Source: Cyclobacteriaceae bacterium (GTDB lineage: Bacteria > Bacteroidota > Bacteroidia > Cytophagales > Cyclobacteriaceae). Taken from it: a stretch of 13,390 nt of DNA. Under the pieces are notes generated by a model, which made no database searches, had not been told where the DNA came from, and saw only the letters and a list, made by a program, of their open reading frames with translations. Positions 1-6,963 of the stretch are shown here, in pieces. The stretch's first letter is position 1. Each line of letters opens with the position of its first letter. The stretch lies in contig JAIENH010000572.1 in NCBI GenBank assembly GCA_019751475.1, positions 1 to 13,390 of the forward strand, read 5' to 3'. Position numbers and translations under genes: made by a program.

Positions 1-37
1 TGCCTGCGTGCCGAAATGCCACTGCGGCATGCAGGCA
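1..37. repeat. Strong inverted repeat / hairpin at window edge
   Basis: Bases 1-13 (TGCCTGCGTGCCG) pair with 25-37 (CGGCATGCAGGCA), giving a 13-pair stem with one G-T wobble and an 11-base loop. No T-run follows on the + strand, so it is not a classic intrinsic terminator in that direction. It could end a gene lying to the left, or be one copy of a dispersed palindromic repeat; the GCAGGCA arm also appears in the small palindrome at 11159-11172. The structure is seen directly; its role is inferred. Confidence 0.5.
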
Positions 38-67
38 TGTGACCATTAAAAAATAAAATATTAACAC

Positions 68-2089
68 ATGAAACCTTCAGCCTGTTTATTCGCAAGCCTG
101 TTGGTTCTGACTTTTACAGCCACAACCGCTCAGGATTTATTGCGCCTTAGCCTGCGGGCCAAAGGAGTTACCGCCATCACCACATCACACGATAACAAAT
201 ACCTGGCCTTGGCTCAGGGCAACGATTTAGTGATCTATGGTGCAGGCACGGATACAAAAATCAAAGAATTCTCCGGCACCTTCGCTGGTCAAAGCCAGCG
301 ATTTAAGTATGGCCATACCAAGGATATACTTGACATCCGCTTTAACAACAAAGCCGATTTGCTGGCAACAGCCTCTTCAGACAAGTCCATTAAGCTTTGG
401 AAAATGCCTTCGGGGGAGCTTCTCTCCACATTAGAAGGCCATGCCGATGCCGTAGTAGCATTACGCTTCGCAGATGATGATAAATTTCTTATCTCCGCCT
501 CAGAAGACATGACCATTCGCAAGTGGGACCTGGCCACACTGAAGGAAGTCTTTTCAAAAAAAGAACATACCAAACCCTTGCGAGGCCTCGATGTTAGTTT
601 GGATGGAAAATGGATTGCCAGTGGCGGAGGCGACCAGCAAGTGGTCATTTACAATACACAGGACGGGGCTGTTGTAAAGAAAATACCAGCCCATAAAGAT
701 TGGGTGCGCTCCGTGGCTTTTTCCCCGGACTCAAAGACATTGGCAAGCGGAGGCGATGATAGGGCTATACGACTTTGGAGTACGGAGTCGTGGGCAAAAG
801 AAAAAGAGTTCCAACAGCGTGGTTGGATTTATGATTTGCAATTCAGTGGTGATGGCAAATACATTGCAGCGGGTCTTGAGAAAAACGCTATCGAGTTTTA
901 TGATGTGAAGACGGGGTTGATCAGTCTGAAGTTAAGCACACCAACTCCGGTATTGAAAATTAATGTGGCCCCTGATGGAAAGAGCGTATCATCGATAGAA
1001 GAATTTTCTACGGACGTACATACTTGGGACATTGCCAGTCTCAACATTTCACCGGTCTTTCATTACAAGGATTCGAAAGACAAGGCGCCCCCGCAGATTT
1101 TTGTGTCCAATCCACCCAACTTGCAGAACAACCGCGTAACCGTCTATAAAGATATTTTGGACCTGCGTGGCTCGGTGGTGGATGAATCAGGCGTGCGTCA
1201 ACTGAAGGTTAACGGGGTACAAACTCCAATTAAGGAAAACGGAAATTTTGTGATTAACCTTCCGCTCGCAATGGGTGATAACGCTGTCAATATCGAAGTA
1301 ACGGACATCAACGACAATATTGCTCTGAAAAAATTTGTCATCTCCAGAAAAAATCTAACAGGTCAGGAGTACAATCCAGTTAACGCCAAAAATTACCTGA
1401 TGGTCATCGGCATCAACAACTATCAATACTGGCCTAAATTGAACAATGCCGTGAAAGATGCAAGCGATGTAGCCAGCACCCTATTGACAAAATACAATTT
1501 TGAGTTCGACAACATTGTGATGCTGAAGGAAGAGCAAGCCACACGAAGTAATATTTACAACAGCCTGCGCGGCCTGATTGAGAAGGTAGGTCCGCAAGAC
1601 AACCTGCTGATCTACTATTCGGGCCATGGACATTTTGATCAACTCCTCAATGAGGGCTATTGGGTACCCGTAGAGGCGCACACCAACTCCAATGGTGATT
1701 ATATTTCAAATACGGAGATATTAAAGATCATCAATAACATCAATTCACAACATACCTTTTTGGTAGCCGATGCTTGTTTCTCCGGATCATTGTTTGCAGA
1801 GACAACCCGCGGCTACAGCGACAACGTAGAGAAATTTAAATCACGGTGGGGATTGGTATCAGGCAGGCTGGAAGTGGTCTCAGACGGAGCGCTTGGAGAT
1901 AATAGTCCGTTTGCGAAGAATTTCATTGGCTATCTGAAGGAAAACCAGAAAGAAAAATTTGCAGTATCCGAACTAATCCAACAAGTAAAGATTAAAGTAG
2001 CCGAAACTTCAAATCAAACACCACTGGGCAATCCTCTAAAGAATGCTGGAGACGAGGGTGGAGAATTTATATTCTACAAAAAGAACTAA
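68..2089 (+). CDS. Exported WD40-repeat protein with C-terminal caspase-like (C14) peptidase domain
   Basis: 673 residues. Residues 1-21 form a signal peptide (hydrophobic CLFASLLVLTF, then TTAQ), so the protein should act outside the cytoplasm. Residues about 28-325 carry seven WD40 blades, with clear examples such as ATASSDKSIKLW and ASGGDDRAIRLW, enough for one closed propeller. Residues about 338-430 look like an Ig-like strand domain (RGSVVDESGVRQLKVNG). From about 442 a caspase-fold domain begins (YLMVIGINNYQYWPKL). Its catalytic pair is visible: His520 in YYSGHGH and Cys570 in VADACFSGS, followed by DNSPFAKNF, which is typical of the family. The propeller probably binds a partner or senses a signal, and the peptidase would cleave after a basic or acidic residue as in meta-, para- or orthocaspases; specificity cannot be read. 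It stands alone and converges on the remnant at 2108. The ATG at 68 is the only start that keeps the signal peptide. Confidence 0.93.
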   Translation: MKPSACLFASLLVLTFTATTAQDLLRLSLRAKGVTAITTSHDNKYLALAQGNDLVIYGAGTDTKIKEFSGTFAGQSQRFKYGHTKDILDIRFNNKADLLATASSDKSIKLWKMPSGELLSTLEGHADAVVALRFADDDKFLISASEDMTIRKWDLATLKEVFSKKEHTKPLRGLDVSLDGKWIASGGGDQQVVIYNTQDGAVVKKIPAHKDWVRSVAFSPDSKTLASGGDDRAIRLWSTESWAKEKEFQQRGWIYDLQFSGDGKYIAAGLEKNAIEFYDVKTGLISLKLSTPTPVLKINVAPDGKSVSSIEEFSTDVHTWDIASLNISPVFHYKDSKDKAPPQIFVSNPPNLQNNRVTVYKDILDLRGSVVDESGVRQLKVNGVQTPIKENGNFVINLPLAMGDNAVNIEVTDINDNIALKKFVISRKNLTGQEYNPVNAKNYLMVIGINNYQYWPKLNNAVKDASDVASTLLTKYNFEFDNIVMLKEEQATRSNIYNSLRGLIEKVGPQDNLLIYYSGHGHFDQLLNEGYWVPVEAHTNSNGDYISNTEILKIINNINSQHTFLVADACFSGSLFAETTRGYSDNVEKFKSRWGLVSGRLEVVSDGALGDNSPFAKNFIGYLKENQKEKFAVSELIQQVKIKVAETSNQTPLGNPLKNAGDEGGEFIFYKKN

Positions 2090-2115
2090 AGTTTCGTTAG
2101 GATCTTTCTAAAACT
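2084..2115. terminator. Possible weak bidirectional terminator between convergent genes
   Basis: Between the end of the WD40-caspase gene and the ATPase remnant there is a small imperfect inverted repeat, AAGTT..TTAG / CTAA..AACTT, around the GATCTTT loop. It is AT-rich with short flanking A and T runs. It sits where two convergent transcripts would end, but the stem is weak and the call is tentative. Confidence 0.2.
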
Positions 2116-2967
2116 TCATCCGCTGTATCCTCACCGCATTCAATATTGCCAGCAAAGCCACGCCCACATCGGCAAAGACAGCTTCCCACATAGTGGCCAA
2201 GCCACCTGCGCCCAACACCAAGACAACTGCTTTTACCACAAAGGCAAGTGTAATGTTTTGCCAGACAATGCGATTGGTTGTTTTGCCTATGTTGATGGCC
2301 TATCGTCTTGGATTACAATATCAGCTGTTTCAATGGTGGCATCGCTGCCAAGCCCGCCCATGGCTATGCCTGCATCGCTCAACGCCACTACGGGCGCATC
2401 GTTTACGCCATCGCCCACAAAGGCAACACTTTCGCCACGGGCTTTTATTTCTTTTACCTTGTTTACTTTGTCTTCGGGCAGTAGGTCGCCAAAGGCATTG
2501 TCAATGCTCAGTTCTTTGGCAACAAAATTCACTACCGAGCTTTTATCGCCACTGAGCAAGGTTGTCTTTACGCCCAAGCGATGGAGTTGTTCGATGGCTG
2601 TTTTTGCATCATCTTTTATCTGGTCGGCAATGGTGATGTAGCCAACAAATTTTTTATCGTATGCAATTGCAATTACTGTGTAAACGATACTGCTCACATC
2701 TACACCGTGCTTGATGTCAAACTTGCTCATGAGTTTGAAATTGCCCACCAGTAATTCCTTTCCGTTAACGGTTGCTTTCAATCCATGCCCTGCTATTTCT
2801 TCTACACCCGTCAATTCAATTTTAGGATTTACATCGCCCACATATTGGTGAATAGCCGTGGCCACGGGATGTGTGCTTTTGCTTTCCAGCGCGTTGACCA
2901 ATTCAAGAATTTCCTTTTCATCAAAACCTGACTGTATATTTACTTGTTGCACTTTAAAAACCCCCTC
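2108..2967 (-). pseudogene. Remnant of heavy-metal (Zn/Cd-type) P1B-type ATPase, 3' half only
   Basis: The reading frame keeps the nucleotide-binding and phosphorylation-domain parts of a metal-pumping ATPase: ESKSTHPVATAI (the SxHP motif of P1B pumps), LSGDKSS, and FVGDGVNDAPVVALSDAGIAMG with GLGSDATIETADIVIQ. It begins at EGVFKV, just after where the DKTGTLT phosphorylation motif should be, so the metal-binding region, the first six membrane helices and the catalytic Asp are absent. The frame stops at 2287. The last 59 residues (IGKTTNRIVWQN to the C-terminal helices with MWEAVFADVGVALLAILN, ending RIQRMKF) continue in another frame from about 2290 to the stop at 2108. A short deletion near 2287-2296 therefore broke the frame. 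FADVGV in the last helix fits the Zn/Cd/Pb group. It cannot make a working pump. Confidence 0.88.
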
Positions 2968-3232
2968 TGACCCGCTCGGGTAAATCAGTAAACGATAAAG
3001 GGCTCTCGGTTTCGAGCCATTCACCTGTATCAGAAAAATTGGCCGAACACTTTTTGCCGTTCCAATCAAATCCCGCTTCGTATTCATGCTTACCTTCTTT
3101 GTCCCACTTAACGTTTAGTGCATCTGGAAACTTGGCATGAAATGCATCTGTAACTGACTGGGGTGCTTTTGATTGGGCAAAGCCTGTGATAGCCACCAAA
3201 GCAGCCACCACAATAGAAAATATTTTTTTCAT
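2954..3232 (-). CDS. PepSY-like small exported protein, C-terminally truncated
   Basis: 92 residues. A signal peptide (MKKIFSIVVAALVAITGFAQ) is followed by one repeat typical of the Bacteroidota PepSY-like periplasmic family: VTDAFHAKFPDALNVKWDKEG, then YEAGFDWNGKKCSANFSDTGEWLETE. Family members are usually about 140-150 residues with a second similar half. Here the frame passes into the ATPase remnant after FTDLPERV and stops within four residues, so roughly the last third to half is missing. It lies 42 bases downstream of the conserved small gene at 3275-3748 on the same strand. Such proteins often sit beside metal-efflux genes in this phylum, which fits the neighbours. Their function is unknown, and this copy is likely non-functional or on the way out. 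Confidence 0.7.
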   Translation of the reverse strand: MKKIFSIVVAALVAITGFAQSKAPQSVTDAFHAKFPDALNVKWDKEGKHEYEAGFDWNGKKCSANFSDTGEWLETESPLSFTDLPERVRGGF

Positions 3233-3274
3233 TGTGATTATAATTTTAAAATAGTTGAAAAAAGAAATTGACGC

Positions 3275-3748
3275 CTACATGGATGGAAGGCTGTAAGCTG
3301 AACTGATAGGTGACGGTGGTTTAAAAACTTCGGATAGATAGCCATCTCTAATAAAACTAACCCCACTTGCCGACTCTTTGATTTCGGTTATGTAGGGTTT
3401 GGCTATTGAAAATGTAAGGCAAGTTGAAAATGAGACAAATGAAACAGAGCGATGTTGAACTGGATGGCTTTTATGTGGCCGTTGGTCATCCCCGTTCTGA
3501 TGTTTGTCAAATAGGCCGTCAATATTTACAAGGTGGTCAGTGATGAAGTCAAACGCATTCATATCCGCGTGCTCAGTAGATTGGCAATTTCGATAGATCT
3601 GCGGAATTTCGGTCAAGAAAGAAAAATCCCCTAAAGGCAAAAGCAACGTGCCGAGTGAATAAAACCCGAAAAGGAAATGACAAATCAATTTGTTCACTGG
3701 TTGATGAACGGCATTTTTTGGTTTAAGTTTCTCAACAGGCCATTTCAT
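3275..3748 (-). CDS. Conserved hypothetical protein of Bacteroidota metal-efflux neighbourhoods
   Basis: 157 residues. A hydrophobic segment lies at about 21-40 (LICHFLFGFYSLGTLLLPLG), followed by DFSFLTEIPQIYRNC, then NAFDFITDHLVNIDGLFDKH, a polar His/Gln-rich stretch (about 82-100, including HQNGDDQRPHKSHPVQH), a second hydrophobic stretch at about 101-120 and a terminal EVFKPP. From memory of the family, this pattern matches a small uncharacterised protein commonly placed first in CzcCBA/CusA-like efflux clusters of this phylum; no function is known. The His-rich middle could bind metal, which is inference. Here the efflux genes that normally follow are absent and it leads straight into the truncated PepSY-like gene. 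The tail after FKPP (SPISSAYSLPSM) is longer than I expect and may be read-through from decay. Confidence 0.6.
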   Translation of the reverse strand: MKWPVEKLKPKNAVHQPVNKLICHFLFGFYSLGTLLLPLGDFSFLTEIPQIYRNCQSTEHADMNAFDFITDHLVNIDGLFDKHQNGDDQRPHKSHPVQHRSVSFVSFSTCLTFSIAKPYITEIKESASGVSFIRDGYLSEVFKPPSPISSAYSLPSM

Positions 3749-3993
3749 ACTTCTATATCAGCTAATGATTTTGAATTATTTGGGTGAATTTTGACAAACG
3801 GCTCTGCTCTTTAAAAATTTTAGTCTTATTGTTATTACTGTTTAGTAGTGAACTGCTGCCAATGCTAACAACGTCCAGCCACACCTGCAGTAAGCCTCAT
3901 GCTGGCGGCTGGTCATCTGTCCAAACTTTAATTCACTTTTGTTAATTGATAAATTCTGTCCTTATAGTTTACGATTGTTGTCATAATGTAAAT

Positions 3994-5367
3994 TCAATTA
4001 CGTATTGCCTCAATGTGCCACGGCCCGGGATTGATGGTTATGCTCGAGGCCGGAATAACCTCTTTTAATTGATTAAATTTTATTACGTCTTGGGCTGGTG
4101 CATCAATAATAAATAAGCCATTCTCACAAGGTTTTAGCTGGTACTCTCTATTCTCGTCAAAATATATACGTCCGTTTCCTTTAAATTTTGCAGTCAATAC
4201 ACTGTTACCGTCTGAAACAGCAAGTTGACCACCACCATAAAAATTATAAATCCCTACATATTGCTTAAGCGACTTGAGTTTAACTTCAGTGACTTTCGGA
4301 GGTGTTGGCATCTGAGGCACACTGTTGAGGATGGCATCCCATGCTAATTCCGAGGCTGCAAAAGATAAATCAATAGGAGATAAATTTGGATTATCAATTT
4401 CATTTGTTGTTACAGCGTAAAGCACATCCCCATCAAATTGAGTAGAAAAGGGTTGGATGCCACGACCCATTGAAGTGTGGACTTGTGTAGCCAATCTTTG
4501 CAAAGCCCAGAACGGCATTTTTTGATTTGTCACTACCAACGTCAATGTAGTGTTTTCTGTAGGGCCGCTTGTATCCTTTGAATTTAATTGTGTGCCTATT
4601 TTAGAGTTTCGAATCAATTCTCCAATAGTAGGACAGTTTCCGTCAGCTGAATTACGATGACATCTAACCACTTTACCATTTCGGTCAACGATTGCTCCTA
4701 ACGCATTAACCACTGTAAAAACAGCTATCTTGGTTTGACCAATTGTTGCAAAGGCTCCACCCTGTCCCGAATGTGGCCACGAAGCATAAAAATCGGCACC
4801 TTTATCTTCCGGAATAAAATAACCGCTCTGCATTGCAAATCGACCAGCACCCTTGGCTCCGAGAGGGAACCAATTAGGTTTTGCACTTTTTAGTGCCGCT
4901 CTGCCAAGTTCATCATCAGGAGTTATTCTGCTGAACCTCCTTCTGCCAATATCAAATATAATAGCACCAAGTACGCCAGGAACAAGGTCAGCATTTCCCT
5001 CTTTTGCGTTAATGTTTTTTATTTCATTTGCCACTCCGGTAGCAGCCGACAAGCCAAACCATGAGCCACCTGAAAACACAACCGCATGAATCATTTTTCT
5101 TTCATAAGCATTGGCCACAACTGAAGAGTTTAAAGTACCGGTGGCACCACCTCTGATATCACCTGCGGCCATAACGCCTTTTGGAAAATAAAATACTGTG
5201 GTTCCAGTCGGACCTTCTTCCTTTTCTGCGACACCGATACTCATGTCAGGGAATTCAAATTTTATAGTGGAATCTTTGCTGAGCCATTTATTAGTTTGAC
5301 CTTTTGAGGAATAGAAAAAACCACATAGTAATGTGATTGATAGAATGATACTTCGTCTATTTAACAT
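3994..5367 (-). CDS. Exported P1-family (S58, DmpA/BapA-like) aminopeptidase with extra C-terminal domain
   Basis: 457 residues with an N-terminal signal peptide (hydrophobic SIILSITLLCGFFYSS, cut probably near Gln24). The S58 fold is marked by TGTLNSS (77-82), VFSGGSWFGL (97-106), GVLGAIIFDIG (131-141), VFTVVNALG with the conserved Asn221, and ENTTLTLVVTN (271-281). Enzymes of this family cut themselves into two chains and use the freed N-terminal Ser or Thr as nucleophile; by alignment with the Gly-Ser site of DmpA, the cut here should fall between Asn272 and Thr273. Known members release N-terminal D- or L-amino acids or beta-amino acids from peptides or amides. Residues about 362-457, starting LKQYVGIYNF, form an extra beta-rich domain resembling the DUF3471-type tail seen on exported serine beta-lactamase-like enzymes; the usual S58 protein ends near 350-370. 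The gene appears monocistronic. The start was chosen because it gives the signal peptide. Confidence 0.88.
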   Translation of the reverse strand: MLNRRSIILSITLLCGFFYSSKGQTNKWLSKDSTIKFEFPDMSIGVAEKEEGPTGTTVFYFPKGVMAAGDIRGGATGTLNSSVVANAYERKMIHAVVFSGGSWFGLSAATGVANEIKNINAKEGNADLVPGVLGAIIFDIGRRRFSRITPDDELGRAALKSAKPNWFPLGAKGAGRFAMQSGYFIPEDKGADFYASWPHSGQGGAFATIGQTKIAVFTVVNALGAIVDRNGKVVRCHRNSADGNCPTIGELIRNSKIGTQLNSKDTSGPTENTTLTLVVTNQKMPFWALQRLATQVHTSMGRGIQPFSTQFDGDVLYAVTTNEIDNPNLSPIDLSFAASELAWDAILNSVPQMPTPPKVTEVKLKSLKQYVGIYNFYGGGQLAVSDGNSVLTAKFKGNGRIYFDENREYQLKPCENGLFIIDAPAQDVIKFNQLKEVIPASSITINPGPWHIEAIRN

Positions 5368-5420
5368 TGGTAAAAATTTTTACAGTTTTAAGAGATAATA
5401 ATTTTAGAGTGCATGTCTGT

Positions 5421-5460
5421 TTCGCAAATGGACTTGCCGCCTACGTTGAGTATTTGCGAA
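5421..5460. repeat. Inverted repeat with 9-base perfect arms
   Basis: TTCGCAAAT at 5421-5429 is the exact reverse complement of ATTTGCGAA at 5452-5460, with a 22-base spacer. A related sequence, TTTGCAAATA, occurs near 5511-5520. It lies about 55 bases upstream of the peptidase start (minus strand), so a regulator site is possible, as is a hairpin of the same kind as those further right. Confidence 0.4.
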
Positions 5461-5660
5461 GGCCGGGAATTCAGTGCTCGTTTGCCCAGGTACATTCTCC
5501 AGCCCTGCGTTTGCAAATACTTTTATTGGCTGCTGCTCCTTCCAGGTTTTGTCCATGCCCTAAATGGGAAACCATCGTCATTCCACGACTCAATATAAAT
5601 AAAGAAACCGAAAGTAATGAGGACACCGAACCCCGCCATTGCGTAAGCACAACCTAAGCC

Positions 5661-5883
5661 GCACATGTGCCGCAGTCGACCGTCACTAACCATCACGGAT
5701 GCCAAAGCTTTGGTTGCGGGTTGAAGTTGCGCGGCTTTGGCATTGGTGCTGCGGTTCGAAGCACCAATCTTTACTGAAAGTCAGAGTCGGCATAAGACTC
5801 AGTGCTTGGTTGTCGACAAGGTTCATATCGCAAACCAATACCAAGAATTGTCATTGGTTGAGAAGTCCGCATAATTTAATGCG
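5661..5883. repeat. Cluster of consecutive hairpins; candidate structured RNA or folded-DNA element
   Basis: Listed from left to right: perfect palindrome GCACATGTGC at 5661-5670; CCGT/ACGG at 5680-5698; GCCAAAGC 5701-5708 with GCTTTGGC 5734-5741; ATTGGTGCT 5742-5750 with AGCACCAAT 5760-5768; GAGTC 5784-5788 with GACTC 5796-5800; perfect palindrome TTGTCGACAA 5810-5819; AACCAAT 5833-5839 with ATTGGTT 5853-5859; CGCAT 5868-5872 with ATGCG 5879-5883. They follow each other without overlap over about 220 bases. The pairings are seen in the sequence; whether they act as RNA, as a mobile repeat or not at all is not known. Confidence 0.4.
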
Positions 5884-5972
5884 AACTTTGTAATGGATTG
5901 TTAAAGAAGAGTATTTTTATCTAGTCCGAGTCTGCTCTAATGCGCAATGTAAGTATTCATGTCTTGCAGAAT

Positions 5973-6959
5973 TCAAAAACTCATCACAGAGTTATTCTGA
6001 TGGAATTTCAACACATTCATTCTGAACCCTAATGTAATCTCGTGTGTGGAGAAATTTGTCCCGACCGAGGAACCCGTTGGCACTTCAAATACATACCCAA
6101 GTCGAAAGGAGTCCTTGAAAATACCCTGAAGAAATAAACCGTACGTATTGAAATTTCGCGTGAGCAAACCAGCCTGATAATTTTCATGTAGGATAAATGA
6201 GGCGTTGAGGTCTACAGAGGCGGGTGCTCCGCTAACCAATTTCAAGAGCACCGAGGGCTTAAGACGGATATGCTCAGACAAAAAAAACAGGTAAGACCCC
6301 ATTGCATAGTAGTGTTGGGTATAGACCGCTGCGTTTATTCCGGCTGCCGTCAACGATGTCTTCAGCATACGTGGAACGGATAGACCCACAAAGTAGCGAT
6401 CAGTGCTCAGGATCAGGCCTGCGCCAAAGCTGGGTTTTGTCTCGCTGACAGTTCCTTGAAATAATGGGTCGTTTTGATCAAGGGGGTTCACCTTCGTGTT
6501 GTCAATTTGGTAATTGGCAATGCCTGCCTGTAATCCAAACGACAGCGTCTTGGTATTATCCATTTTTATCCTGTAAGCATAGCTTCCCAGCACTTCGGTG
6601 GTGGTGCTGTTTCCGATTTTATCAGATACAAACATGAGGCCTGCACCCATCCTGTTGTCCAAAAGTGAGATGTGGCCATTAGCGTTGACAGTGGTGGGGC
6701 TGCCTTCAAACCCAGACCATTGTTGGCGATAACTGATAGAGGTGTTGAGGTTCTGTGTAAAACCTGCATAGGCCGGATTCAACACAAAAGGGTTGTTGAT
6801 GTATTGTGCATAGAGCGGGTCTTGCTGCGCATGCGCACCTGTATAAGACAAAATAAAAATAACAATCCAGACTAGAGACATCCACAATTTTTTCGTCACG
6901 CTGACAGGTGAGATTAAGTTTGCAACTAGGCGCGGGGAAATATTCATGTTAATTTTCAT
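5973..6959 (-). CDS. PorP/SprF family type IX secretion system membrane protein
   Basis: 328 residues. A long basic N-region and hydrophobic core (LWMSLVWIVIFILSYTGAHA) form a signal peptide cut near Ala44. The mature start, QQDPLYAQYINNPFVLNPAYAG (45-66), is the hallmark of the PorP/SprF family; the rest alternates polar and apolar residues as in an outer-membrane beta-barrel and ends in FRMNVLKFHQNNSVMSF. Members bind or anchor proteins exported by the T9SS; SprF of flavobacteria is needed for export of SprB, which carries a type B signal. The start lies 4 bases after the stop of the 1389-residue surface-protein gene, which itself has a type B signal, so the two are almost certainly co-translated partners. 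Met1 or Met5 could be the start; Met1 is closest to the upstream stop and is preferred. Confidence 0.93.
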   Translation of the reverse strand: MKINMNISPRLVANLISPVSVTKKLWMSLVWIVIFILSYTGAHAQQDPLYAQYINNPFVLNPAYAGFTQNLNTSISYRQQWSGFEGSPTTVNANGHISLLDNRMGAGLMFVSDKIGNSTTTEVLGSYAYRIKMDNTKTLSFGLQAGIANYQIDNTKVNPLDQNDPLFQGTVSETKPSFGAGLILSTDRYFVGLSVPRMLKTSLTAAGINAAVYTQHYYAMGSYLFFLSEHIRLKPSVLLKLVSGAPASVDLNASFILHENYQAGLLTRNFNTYGLFLQGIFKDSFRLGYVFEVPTGSSVGTNFSTHEITLGFRMNVLKFHQNNSVMSF

Positions 6960-6963
6960 ACTG

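Larger units (their letters stand above)
5368..5972. other. Gene-free interval rich in inverted repeats
   Basis: 605 bases between the start of the peptidase gene and the end of the PorP/SprF gene (both on the minus strand). Short open frames exist on both strands, but none has a recognisable motif, a plausible leader or amino-acid use like its neighbours, so I call no gene. The right two thirds contain a run of inverted repeats described separately. The promoter of the peptidase gene must lie in the first 60 or so bases, but I see no clear TAnnTTTG box there. Confidence 0.6.

Noticed and set aside
2193..2641. Two + strand open frames opposite the ATPase remnant
   Set aside because: They are antisense to conserved ATPase motifs (GDGVNDAP and the last helices) and their translations have no family features.
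2287..3087. A 266-residue fused protein starting MNTKRDLIGTAKS and running into the ATPase sequence
   Set aside because: Its first 40 or so residues are only the PepSY-like gene read in another frame; there is no signal, helix or start site that would make it a real gene. It is the shadow of the deletion scar.
3860..3915. Possible integron attC-like site (GCTAACAACG followed by CCAGCC/GGCTGG arms)
   Set aside because: The matching GTTRRRY core is not found at the other end and the arms are only six bases; chance similarity is likely.
5523..5893. Short open frames on both strands in the hairpin region
   Set aside because: 60-64 residues, no motif, odd composition (many Arg/Trp/Cys), and overlapping inverted repeats that explain the open frames.
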